Assembly: GCF_005938655.1 (NCBI RefSeq)
Contig: NZ_VCQT01000027.1
Span: forward strand, 62,001 to 126,000
Length of the DNA stretch: 64,000 bases
Direction: 5' to 3'
Source: Alloalcanivorax gelatiniphagus
GTDB taxonomy: Bacteria > Pseudomonadota > Gammaproteobacteria > Pseudomonadales > Alcanivoracaceae
The stretch's first letter is position 1; every line of letters begins with the position of its first letter. A program made the translations under genes and the position numbers. The notes under the pieces were generated by a model. It did not search any database. It was not told the origin of the DNA and saw only the letters and a list, made by a program, of their open reading frames with translations. Shown here piece by piece: positions 18,016-28,200 of the stretch.

Positions 18016-20532
18016 TCAAAATCGCAACGAAAGCGTCCCGGTGACCGTGCGGCCCGGGGCGATCCAGTAAGAAGTGCCATTGAGTTCGGCGTAGTTGCGG
18101 TCGCGCAGGTTGTCCACCGCCAGCCGCAGGGTGAGGGCATCATTGGGCTCATAGCTGGCCCACAGGTCGTAGACGGTCCAGTCCACCACGTCTTCGTACA
18201 TGGTGCCGCCACGGCCGTCGTTGTCCTCGTAGCGCACCCGGCCCCCCAGGGTCAGGCGCCGGTCGAACAGGCGCACGCCGGTGCTCAGCGTGCCCTTCTT
18301 GCGCGGTGGCAACATGTACAGGACACCGCCGCCGGTGGCGGCGCCGTAACCGTCCGGCGGAATCGAGCCGGTGAAATTGCCGAGCGGGTAGGGGTCGTAG
18401 CCGCCACTGCCGAGGTCGTGGAGGGTGTGGGTCCAGCTCAGTTGGGCGAAGGTCACGCCCACGTCATAGTCGGCCTGCAATTCCAGACCCCGGAAGCGCA
18501 CCGGGTCGTCCAGATTGACGAACGCGAATGCCTTGATATCCCCGCCCTCACCCACGCTGGCCGGGTTCACCACCGGGCCCTGGGCCACGTAATGCTCCAC
18601 CCGGGTATCAAACCAGGCGGCCTTCATACTCAGCCGGTCACCGTCGCGGAACAGATTCGGCAGCCGCAGATTGGCGCCCGCTTCCCAGTTGGTGGAGCGC
18701 TCCGGCTCCAGCCCCGGGTTGGGGAAAAACGGGAAGCTGTTGCCCACGTGGGAGCCCCACATCAGCGACTCGGTGATCGCTGGCGGACGCACGCCACGGC
18801 CATAGCTGGCGAAAATCTGCAGAGGATTGGTGAGCTGCCAGGCGGCGGTGGCGGTGGGCGACAGGAAGCCGTCGTGACGGGCGACGGCGAAATCGCTGTA
18901 GTAGGAGGTGTACGGGGGGCGGACACCGGGAGCGTTCTCCTCCCTGCCGACGTACATCTCGCCCTCGCCTTCAAGGCGGAAATAGTCGTAGCGCAGGCCA
19001 CCGATCAGCTCCAGCCCGTTGGCGTGCTTGAAGTGCGCCTGGCTGAACAGGCTGGCGACACTGCGCTCGCCTTCCGGGGTGGGCCCGGAAAACCAGCTCG
19101 GCTCGCCGTCGCCTGCGCTTTCCTTGCTGGCCCGCGGCCGGGTCCAGTCGTGGTAGAACTCGGTGCCATAGGTGAACATCAACGCCGCCGGCCAGTCGCC
19201 CAGCTCCAGGGACGTGCGATTGCTGAGCGTGCCGCCCACGGTGTTGGTTTCGTAGCGCACCGAGAAGGCGCCGTAACCATCCCCCTTGTCGGGGCGGTCC
19301 TGGTCGTTGGCGGTGCGGGTGTAATAGAGGCTGCTCCGCAGATCCAGCCAGCCGCTGGCGGGGAACAGGTCGTAGTTGAACAGCACGGTGTCGGTGCGCA
19401 CCCGGTTGTGGTCGGTCGCGCCTTCCCGGGCGCTGGTGGTGCTGCCCTGGTCGAACTCGGCCTCCAGGCCGATGTAGCTGAATTTCAAACGCTGGGCATC
19501 GCCCAAATGCCAGGTGCTTTTGAACAGACCGGACCATTGGTCCTGGCCGGTGTACTGGCTGAGGCCGTGCCAGTAGCCGCCATCCTTGGAACCCCGTTCG
19601 CCTTTCTCGAACGCGCCCACGTTCTTGCGGCTGATCGCCGCCACCAGATCCAAATCGTCGGTGAGCCGGGTGGCGGCGGCCAGGCTGCCGGCGAAATGGT
19701 AGGCGTTGTCACCGCTGGTCATGCTGATGCGGCCACCGTGATCGGCGCCGCTATCGACCAGATCCTCGAACTCCAGGGTGCGGAAGTCGACCACCCCGCC
19801 AATCACCGCGGCGCCGCCCTCCGTGGACGTGGGGCCCTTGGCCACATCCACGCCGGACAGCAAGGCCGGGTCCAGGTACACCTGACCGTTACTGCCGTGG
19901 CCACTCTGCTGGTAGTTCTGACGGGTGCCGTCGATCATCACGTTGACGCGGCCGAAATCCTGCAGGCCGCGAATGTTCACCGACACCCCCGGGTCCTGGC
20001 GGCTCTGGGAGGTGTGCACGCCGGGCACCGCCGCCAGCACGTCGGAGGTATTGCGCGGCGCGATGCGGTCAATATCCTCACGGGTTACCACGCTTACCGA
20101 GCGGGGCTCGCGGTACATGCCGCGCCGGGGCTCCGGCTCGCCCTTCACGGTGACCGGCGCCAGCCGCGCCGTGGTGGGCGCGCCGGCCGGGGCAAGGGTG
20201 TAAACGCCGCTCTCGTCCCGCCGTGCTTCCAGGCCGGTGCCGCTCAACAACGCCCGGAAGCCCCGCGCCACGGTATAGCGCCCCTCAAGCCCGGGGCTGC
20301 GGTGGCCTTGCGCCAGTTCCGGCGGGTAGTACATCACCACCCCGGCTTCCAGGGCGAAGCGGTTCAACGCCTGCGCCAGGGGGCCCGGCGCAATCTCATA
20401 GTGGCGCTCCGCCGGCGCCACCGAGTCCGCCCAGGCCGCCCGCCAGGGCGCCGCCAGCCCGGCCAGGGCCAGCCCCAGGACCATCAATGCCAGCACCGCT
20501 CCCGGGGGCCGCGATGCGCACCTGAATGCCAT
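18016..20532 (-). CDS. hasR: TonB-dependent hemophore/heme receptor HasR with signalling domain
   Basis: An 838-residue outer-membrane receptor. A signal peptide (about 1-36) is followed by a secretin/TonB short N-terminal (STN) signalling domain (about 44-115), a TonB-box region (APVTVKG), the plug (REPRSVSVVTREDIDRI ... NIRGLQDFGRVNVMIDGTRQ), and a 22-stranded barrel ending in TGTLSLRF with terminal Phe. His212 in the plug motif QQSGHGSNGQ is a candidate heme ligand equivalent to the plug histidine of Serratia HasR. The STN domain would contact the anti-sigma factor encoded just upstream. The start codon overlaps a Fur-like box. No TonB paralog (HasB) is in the locus, so a general TonB must serve it. 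Confidence 0.92.
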   Translation of the reverse strand: MAFRCASRPPGAVLALMVLGLALAGLAAPWRAAWADSVAPAERHYEIAPGPLAQALNRFALEAGVVMYYPPELAQGHRSPGLEGRYTVARGFRALLSGTGLEARRDESGVYTLAPAGAPTTARLAPVTVKGEPEPRRGMYREPRSVSVVTREDIDRIAPRNTSDVLAAVPGVHTSQSRQDPGVSVNIRGLQDFGRVNVMIDGTRQNYQQSGHGSNGQVYLDPALLSGVDVAKGPTSTEGGAAVIGGVVDFRTLEFEDLVDSGADHGGRISMTSGDNAYHFAGSLAAATRLTDDLDLVAAISRKNVGAFEKGERGSKDGGYWHGLSQYTGQDQWSGLFKSTWHLGDAQRLKFSYIGLEAEFDQGSTTSAREGATDHNRVRTDTVLFNYDLFPASGWLDLRSSLYYTRTANDQDRPDKGDGYGAFSVRYETNTVGGTLSNRTSLELGDWPAALMFTYGTEFYHDWTRPRASKESAGDGEPSWFSGPTPEGERSVASLFSQAHFKHANGLELIGGLRYDYFRLEGEGEMYVGREENAPGVRPPYTSYYSDFAVARHDGFLSPTATAAWQLTNPLQIFASYGRGVRPPAITESLMWGSHVGNSFPFFPNPGLEPERSTNWEAGANLRLPNLFRDGDRLSMKAAWFDTRVEHYVAQGPVVNPASVGEGGDIKAFAFVNLDDPVRFRGLELQADYDVGVTFAQLSWTHTLHDLGSGGYDPYPLGNFTGSIPPDGYGAATGGGVLYMLPPRKKGTLSTGVRLFDRRLTLGGRVRYEDNDGRGGTMYEDVVDWTVYDLWASYEPNDALTLRLAVDNLRDRNYAELNGTSYWIAPGRTVTGTLSLRF

Positions 20533-20550
20533 AAACTGATTCCCATTCTC
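20532..20550 (-). promoter_or_regulatory. Fur-like box at the hasR start
   Basis: Minus-strand sequence GAGAATGGGAATCAGTTTA matches about 13 of 19 positions of the classical Fur consensus and touches the hasR ATG. Binding here would block translation-proximal transcription under iron-replete conditions. The position so close to the start is unusual, so it may be a coincidence or an accessory site. Confidence 0.45.
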
Positions 20551-20667
20551 GTTTGATTCACTGTTGATGACGGGCCAGTGCCGTGGCGGGACAGCGGCGA
20601 ATGATTTTTTTTGAATTTCTCTTGGGCAGGGACGGCAACGGCGGGGGGCGACGGCGCCGCCCGCCGG

Positions 20668-21663
20668 TTAGCGGGGGGAGATCAGGGTCAGAAAACGGCT
20701 GAAATGGCGCACCCGAATGGGAGCGTGGGCCGCCAGCAACGCCAGGGCCTGGTCGGTATTATCGAGGGGGAAAACACCGGAAACGCGGATCGCCGCCAGC
20801 GCCTTATCGTCATAGCGCAGCAGACCGCCACGGTAACGGGCCAGTTCAGCGAGCACTTCGTTCAGCGGGCGATCATCGGCCACCAACCGGTGCCGGACCC
20901 AGGCGGTGGCCACCGCCGTGTCCACCGGTCGGGCCACGCCGGGCCGGCCATCACGCACCTGGATGCCGTGCCCCTCCGGGGTGGCGGCGCAGCGTGCCCG
21001 TGCCGGCGGCGATGCCGGGGGCCCACACACTTCCACGGAAGATTCGGTGACCACCACGTCCATGCCCTGCTCCCGGGCGCGCACGGTATAACGGGTGCCC
21101 AGGGCCCGGGCGGTACCGGCGGCGCTTTGCACCACGAACGGCCGCGCCGGGTCCGGGGCCACCCGCGCCAGCAACTCACCGTGGCGCAGCACCACGCGAC
21201 GTTCATCGTCGCGGTAATCCAGATCCACCGCGGTGTTGGTGTTCAGAATCAGCTCACTGCCATCGGGCAGCGCCACCCGGCGCTGAACACCGGTGGGGCT
21301 GTGATAGTCCGCCAGCCAGTCCGCCGGCGCCGGAACCCCGCCGGCCAGCAACGCCACACCGCCGAGCAACAGCACCGCCACCAGGGCGCTCCCACCACCG
21401 CCAACACCACGCAGACGGGGCCGGTGGCCGGTGCCCAGCACCGCCTTCAAGGTGGAGGTGGCGGCGCCGTTGGCGCCGCTTTCCAAACCGTCGAAACGGC
21501 CCCACAGAGTCTCCATCCGGCGGAAGGCCCGCTCGTGATCCGGGTGCGCCTGGCGCCAGTCCTCACAGCGGCGCCGTTCGCTGTCGCTGACTTCGCCGGA
21601 ATGCAGAGTGGCGAGCCATTCCGCCGCTTCGCCGAGCAGACGGCGCTGGTCCTCGTCGTTCAC
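20668..21663 (-). CDS. hasS: FecR-family anti-sigma factor (HasS-like)
   Basis: A 331-residue inner-membrane regulator. The N-terminal cytoplasmic domain (EAAEWLATLHSGEVSDSERRRCEDWRQAHPDHERAFRRMETLW) is the DUF4880/FecR type, one membrane helix lies near residue 100, and the periplasmic FecR domain carries GSELILNTNTAVDLDYRDDERRVVLRHGELL. A C-terminal STN-like part ends the chain. Start is GTG at 21663, overlapping the sigma-factor stop (GTGA). It would hold the sigma factor until HasR signals hemophore binding. Confidence 0.92.
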   Translation of the reverse strand: MNDEDQRRLLGEAAEWLATLHSGEVSDSERRRCEDWRQAHPDHERAFRRMETLWGRFDGLESGANGAATSTLKAVLGTGHRPRLRGVGGGGSALVAVLLLGGVALLAGGVPAPADWLADYHSPTGVQRRVALPDGSELILNTNTAVDLDYRDDERRVVLRHGELLARVAPDPARPFVVQSAAGTARALGTRYTVRAREQGMDVVVTESSVEVCGPPASPPARARCAATPEGHGIQVRDGRPGVARPVDTAVATAWVRHRLVADDRPLNEVLAELARYRGGLLRYDDKALAAIRVSGVFPLDNTDQALALLAAHAPIRVRHFSRFLTLISPR

Positions 21664-22184
21664 CGTGGCGCCTCATCAAGCAGTTCCAGACAATGCAGCA
21701 AGGCGCTGGCCACGTATTTCTTGATCATGCTTACCGAGACGCCGAGCTCCCGGGCAATGTCACCGTGGGGGCGGCCTTCCAGGCGGCTCATCAAGAAGGC
21801 GCGCCGGGGCTTCTCCGGCAAACCGTCAAGCAAGCGGGCCATGGCGCTGATCAGCTCCACCACCTCCGCCAGCGCCTGGGACGACGGCGCCGCATCCTGC
21901 CCGTGCAGGGCACTCCAGGTTTCCAGATAAAGCTGCTCCACCTTTTTGCGGCGGGCGTCGTCGATGATCAAACGGCCGGCGATGGTGGTCAGATAGGCGC
22001 GGGGTTCCTTGATGCCGCCCAGGTCGGCCTGGGAGGTCAGTATGCGCAGGAAGGTGTCCTGGGCCATGTCCGCGGCGCGGTGGGAACAGCCCAGTTTTTT
22101 GCGCAGCCAGCCGGTCAGCCAGCCGTGGTGATGACAGTACAGGACCTTGACCGCTTCGTTCCGGTAGTACGATTCCGCGCCCAT
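21660..22184 (-). CDS. hasI: FecI-type ECF RNA polymerase sigma factor (HasI-like)
   Basis: A 174-residue ECF sigma factor. Region 2 shows AADMAQDTFLRILT and EPRAYLTTIAGRLIIDDARRKK; region 4 shows LPEKPRRAFLMSRLEGRPHGDIARELGVSVSMIKKYV. These are the FecI-group signatures. Start is placed at ATG 22184, where the match begins and a Fur box lies just upstream; the frame is open to 22397 but the added residues are not sigma-like and overlap the box. Shine-Dalgarno is weak. It should direct RNA polymerase to hasR when heme-loaded hemophore is outside. Confidence 0.93.
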   Translation of the reverse strand: MGAESYYRNEAVKVLYCHHHGWLTGWLRKKLGCSHRAADMAQDTFLRILTSQADLGGIKEPRAYLTTIAGRLIIDDARRKKVEQLYLETWSALHGQDAAPSSQALAEVVELISAMARLLDGLPEKPRRAFLMSRLEGRPHGDIARELGVSVSMIKKYVASALLHCLELLDEAPR

Positions 22185-22208
22185 GGAAGGCAACCCCGCC
22201 CAGCGTTT

Positions 22209-22229
22209 ATGAGAATGGTTCTCATTATT
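22209..22229 (-). promoter_or_regulatory. Fur box upstream of the hasI sigma gene
   Basis: ATGAGAA-TGG-TTCTCAT (22209-22225) is a perfect palindrome followed by an AT-rich ATTATTA, a close match to Fur sites. It lies 25 bases before the hasI start and 18 bases after the preceding gene's stop, so it is the natural iron-responsive switch for the sigma/anti-sigma pair. Confidence 0.8.
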
Positions 22230-22246
22230 ATACTGGCGGGGCGATT

Positions 22247-25200
22247 TTACAAGGCGTCGAACCGGTAGCGCAGTCCCAGGGCGGGCAGATCGGTGTCCTC
22301 CCCTTCCAGCCGGTAACGGGTCCAGGCCAGATAGGCGTCCCAGTGATCTGTCAAGCGCCGCTCCAAGGCGGCACCGAACACCAGGCCGGTGCCCCAACGG
22401 GTGCGTTCGTCACCGGCCACCTCCAGCTCCGTGCGCCAGTGAATCAAACCCAGCCGGGCACTCAACGACCAGGCTTCGTCCAGGGCCCAGCGGTGGCCGG
22501 CGCTGGCCTCCAGGCCCTGACCGGCCACCGGGGTGGCGGCGGCCAGGGCGGCGGCGGACACCGGGCCGGTGTCGTCGTAGGCCACCGACAGCTCACCCAG
22601 GTCGGTGTAGCCCAGTTGCGCTTCCCAGCCCTGGCCCCACTGGTAACCGGCGTACAGACGCCCGGCTCCACGGCGGCGGTCACTGACCCGCGCCTCGCCA
22701 CGCTGGCCACGCAGGGCCAGGCGGTCATTGATGTCGCCGTTGGCCACCCGGCTGTGGGCCTGGCCCAGCTCCGCGCCCAGGAACAGGCCGTCGGCCCGGG
22801 CCAGGGGCGGCGCCAGCATCAGCACCGCCAGGGCCAGGGCCGCGGCCCGGCGACCGCCGCTGGACCGCCACAGCAGCAGCGGCGCCAACAACAACCAGCC
22901 CAGGCCGCCGGCACCACCGCCGCCGCTGTCCACGGTCACGGCGGTGATGGTGTAGCGGGCACTGGCCACCTCGGACGGGTTCAGGCCGGCCTGATAGCCG
23001 ATCACCTTGATGGTGGTGTCGGCTTCCAGGGACAGGCGGGTGCCGTTGGGCACCTCGGTGCCGTAGCTCGGGGTCGGCGTGGTGCCGTCCAGGGTGTAGC
23101 GCAGGGTGGCCCCGGCGCTGGTGGTTTCCAGGGTCACGGTGACACCTCCCGGGTAGGCGCCGGCGGGCGGCGTGAAGCGCGGCGTGGCCACATCCTCGGC
23201 GGCGGTCAGCGTCAGGCCGCAGGGCGACAGGGCACAGTCCGCCGCCTCCTGGCGGGTTGCCACATAGCCCGGCGCCGTCACCTCCAGCCAGTGGCGGGTA
23301 CCGCTGGCCTGCGGCGGCGCGTAGAGCACGAAGTGACCATCGTCGTCCGCTTCGGCACGGTAGCGCTCGCCGTGCTCGTCCTCCAGGGGCGGCGGCAGGG
23401 CGCGGGCCAGGGTCTCATTGAGCAGCACTACTTGCGCGTCGGGCAGGATGATGCCCATCAAGTCCCGGACCACACCCTGGTAGACCGTGGCCGGCTCGGC
23501 GCGCAGCGTCAGAGTGCCGTCCGCCAATCCCGGCGAGGCGGCGGTGACGGTCACCGGCAACGCCACCGACAGCGCGTCCGGCGCGGTCAGCGTGAAGACC
23601 GCCGGGTTGCCGTTAGCGGCATCGGCGGCGGCGCTGGCCGGGCCATCGGCCTGGATGCCGGCGCCCTGGGCGGTAGCGTCCGGAGACAGGGTTACCGTGG
23701 CGCCGGCGCCAGCGCCGGTCACCGAGACGGCGGTGGCGTGACGGTTCGGGTCCAGGCTCAGCAGCCGGGTCCGGTCGGCGCTCACCGACAGCGGCACCAC
23801 GATATCCAGCACCTGCTGCCAGCCGGTTTCGCGGTCGATCACGGTGACCTGGTAGGTGCCGGCGAAGGCACCGGTATCCGGGGCCTGGAAGCGCACCGTG
23901 CAGGTGCCGCCGCTACAGGTGGGCGTAAGGCTGGACAATCCACCGCCCGGGGCACGCACATCCACCTGATAATCACTGCCCTCGCCGCCCTGGATGGTCA
24001 GGGTGCGGGCATCGCCGGCGGGCAGCGGCGCGCCGCCGCCATCGTCCACCGCCAGGGGTGGGTAGACCACGGCGGAGGCTTCCGCCCAGTCGCTGGCCGT
24101 ATGGGTGGCATTGCCCGGGAAACGGGCCCGGAACCGGTAACCACCGGCGGCCAGACCACCGCTCACCGTGTACACGGCGGTGTCGCCGGCCAGGGCGCGG
24201 CTGCCCAGGTCACTCCAGGCACCGTTTTCCTCGATCTGGAAGTCCACCGCGCCGCTGGGCAGGGCCGCATCGGCGGTCAGGGTGGCGGTCAGATCAAAGT
24301 CCGTATTGACGGTGGCCGGGGTGGCCGCCGTCAGGGCCAGATCGGTACCGATGGGCTGGTTCTCCAGGTTAAAGGTCACCGGCGAGGCGGCACCGGCGGT
24401 GTCGGCGCCGACCGAGTAGGTGCCCACCACGCCATTGGCGGTGACCGAGGTGGAGGCAGCGCCGGCGGCGCCGATGGCCACGGTCAGTGGCCCGCCATCA
24501 ATACCGGCGCCACTGACGGGGCCGGTAAAGGTCACCTGACCACCCACCACCGGTTCCGCCGAGGCGCTGGTCACGGTGATCGCCAGGGGGGCGTCGAAGT
24601 CCGCGTCCACCAGGGCCTTCTGGTCGGTGCCACCGGCCAGGGCCAGGGTGAAGCCCCGGGATTGCCAGGCGCCGGCGTCACAACGGCCGGAGCGGGTCAC
24701 GCCGCGCTGGTCGACGGCGGCGCACTGGCCGGTGTCACCGGCGCCGATGGCCGGGCTGCCCGGCAGCAGCGCATACAGATCGCCGAGCCGGCTCCACAGC
24801 GGCGCGGCGTCGATGATGGCGGTTCCGGCGGGATAGCCGCCTTCCACCAGCGAATGGTCCACGGCCACCGTGGGCAGCCCGGTGGGGTCGGCGGGCAGCG
24901 CCGCCGTGGTGATGTCGGCACCGCCGGCCATCACACTATTGCGCAGCGCCAGGGTCACCGGACCCTGAAGGTCGGCGAGCGCGCCCAGCGGCGCGCTGTT
25001 GCCGGTGACGCTGAGATGGCTGGCGGTGACCGTGAGGGCACTGTCCGCGGTCACGGCCAGCGCCCCGCCCTGCCCGTCCGCGCTGTTGCCGGCCAGGGTC
25101 AGGTTGGTCAGCTCGGCGCCGGCACCGGTCAGAGCGAGGTTCAGGGCACCACCCCGGTTGCTGGCCCGGTTATCGATCAGGCTCAGCGCCTCCAGGGTCA

Positions 25201-28200
25201 GAGTGCCGGCGAGATTCTCCGCGTTAAGGCCAGCGCCGAAGGCGGCATTGCCGTCACGCAGGGTCAGGCCCGCCACCCGCACCGGGCCGGCGGTACCGGC
25301 CACCGCCAGGACACCGACCCGGCTCTCACCGCTGATCTCGATGCGCGCGCCCTGGCCGTCCAGATCCAGCGCCTGGTCGATCACCAGGGTACCGGTGTCG
25401 GCGACGCGGATGGCATCGGTGCCGCTGCAGTCCAGGCCGGCCTGGAAGCGCACGGTATTGCCGTCCACCGCCTGCTCCAGAATCGCCCGCAGACTGTCCG
25501 GCTCGCCGCCGTCGGCACAGGTGCCCACGGTCCAGGCGGCGTCACCGGCGGCGCTTGATTGGAAGCTGCGCGACGCGCTGGTGGCGGCCACGTCGTCATT
25601 GCCGGCCTGCTCCGCCACCACGGTGATGGTGCCGGTGCCGTTCACGGTCAGGGTGTCACCGGCCACGCTGGCCGGACCGCTGTCCACCCGGAAGGTGATC
25701 GGCAGGCTGCGGTCGCTGCTGGCGACCAGCGGTACCTGAATCGGCGAGCCCGGGTAATCCTGGTCGGCGATGGCGTCGAAGGTCAGCGCCTGATCCTGCT
25801 TGTTGATGGTCAGGGTGTGGCTGATGCTGGCCGGCTGGTAGTCGTCGTTGCCGGCCTGGGAGACGGTCAATTCGGTGCTGCCCGCGCCCACCAGGGTGAC
25901 GTTGCCGGCGCTGTCCACGGTGGCCACCGCCGGGGTGGCGCTGGCATAGCTGAGGGTCAGGCCGGAATCCACGCTGGCGTTCAGGTTGAAGCCGGCATCA
26001 CCCACGGTGCGCTGGGCGGGCGCCGGGAAAGTGATGGTCTGGCTGGCTTTTTCCACCACCAGGGTGCGCGCCACGTCCGTGGCCGCCTGGTAGTTGGCGT
26101 TGCCCGCCTGGCTGGCGGTCACCGTGGCACTGCCGGCGCCCACCAGGGTGGCGGTGCCGCCGCTGACGGTGACCACCGCCGGGTTGCTGCTGGCATAGCT
26201 CACCGTCAGCCCGGAAGAGGCACTGCCGCCCAGGGCGAAGGGCGCGTCCCCGACGGTGCGCTTGGCCAGAGCCGGGAAGGTCAGGGTCTGGCTGGCCTTG
26301 GCGATGGTCAGGGTGGCATTGGCGCTGCCGGCGTAGTTGGGGTTGTCGGTCGCCGCGTGGACCGCGTAGTCGCCAGCGTCGGTGGGCGCGGCGGCGGCGC
26401 CGTCATAGGTCACCGTCACCGGCAAGCCGGCCGGCGCCGTGGTCACGGTCACCGCCTTGGCGCTGCCGTCATAGGTACGGCTGGTCCCGGTGATGGTGAG
26501 GGTTGCCGGGCGCGGGTCCACGGTGACGGTGCGGCTCACCGGCGTGGCGGCGTTGTAATTGCCGTTGCCCGCCTGGCTGGCGGTGAGCGTGACGCTGCCG
26601 GCGCCGACGATGGTGGCGGTGGTGCCGCTTACCGCGATCACGTCGCTGTCGGAGCTGGCGAAGCTGGGCGTCAGACCGGCGTCGCTGCTGGCGCTGAGCG
26701 TAAAGGCGCTGTCACCAAAGGTCACCTTGGACGGCGGCGAGAAGGTGAGGGTCTGGTCCGCCTTGGTCACCGTGTGGCCGGTGCTGGTGGGGCCGCTTTG
26801 GTAGTGGTCGTCATCGCCCGGGTAACGGGCCCGGAACGTATAACTGCCCACGCCGTAGCCATCGGGAATGCTGTACACCGCGGTGCCACTGTTCAGGGTG
26901 GCGGAGCCGAGGGTGTCCCAGCCGGAGCCGTTGGCGCGCTCGAAGGTGACGTCGCCGCTGGCGCTGTCGGGGCTCACGGTGGCCACCAGGTTGATGGTCT
27001 GCCCATAGGCACTGGAGCCGCCGGTGGCCAGGCTGGTGGTGGTGGCCACCAGGACCTTGGTGGGGTCGGTGGCGCTGGCGCCGTCCCCGTCACCGCCGCC
27101 ACTGACGGCGGCCTGGTTGGTGAGGCTGGCGGCGGCGTCGCTGGCCACGTCCACCGTCAGGGTCACCGGCGAATAGCTGGCACCGCTGGCGAGCACGTCA
27201 TCACGGGTGCAGCTCACCGTGGCCAGGGTGCAGTTCCAGCCGGTGCCACTCAGGGCGGTGGCGGACAGGCCGGCGGGCAAGGTGTCGGCGAGGGTCACGG
27301 TGGTGCCCAGGGTGGCCCCCGGGCCCCGGTTGCCCACGGTCAGCGTATAGGTGGCGCCGCTCTGGCCCTGGCGGAAATTGCCGCTGTGCGTTTTGGTCAG
27401 GGTCAGCTCCGGCGGCGGAATCACGCGGAACTGGAAGGTCTCCTGGCTTTGCTGGCTTTCCTGGACGCCGCCGTTATCGTCATAGCCGGTGGCGGTAACG
27501 GTGACGGTGGTGGTGCCGTACTGCCCCGCCGCCGGGGTCAGCGACAGGGTGCGGGCGTTGCCGCTGCCGCTCAGTGTCAGGCCGGACGCGGGCAGCAGGG
27601 TGGTGTCATCCGCGCTCACGGTAAGGCCCAGCAAGGGGATGTGGTCGGCGTCGCCCACATAGAAATCCAGTTCCCGGGTGGGGGCGCCCTCCGGCAGGCC
27701 GAGGATCTCGTTATCGGCGATCGCGCTGAGGGTGGGATGGGCTTCGTAGGCGCCGATGTCCGGGATCGCCTGGGGGTTGGCGGAAGCCGCCGCGGAGGAC
27801 CGCCGCCAGCCGCGCTGGTCAGTGGCGAGATTGGCGCCGGGCAGGCTGGCGTCGCCGGCATCCAGGGCCGGGCTGCCGTTGGCCAGGGCCACGGTACGGG
27901 TGAAACCGTTGTTGTCGGCCAGGTCGCCCAGCCCTGGTTCGGCCACGCCTACCAGGTTGCCCTGGACGCCGTCGGTCAGGCCGCCGGCGCCGCCGGTGCC
28001 GATCAGGTTATGGGCGCTGTCGCCATCCAGATCGCCGCCCACGTCGCTGGCGTCGTCGTTGCCCAGCAGGTTGCCGGCCACCAGGGTGTTGTAGAGGGTC
28101 ACCGGGGCATTGTCGTTGGCCATGTTCAAGCCGCCGCCCTGGCCATTGCCGATATCGTCACCGGTGGTGTTGCCGGTGACGGTGACGTGCACCAGCCGCA

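Noticed and set aside
16225-20556. A 1443-codon open frame on the plus strand across hasR and the GloVer gene
   Set aside because: It is antisense to clear genes, with low-complexity His/Gln/Gly/Arg content typical of GC-rich shadow frames. Same for 2503-4353, 22343-25558 and 25559-29365.
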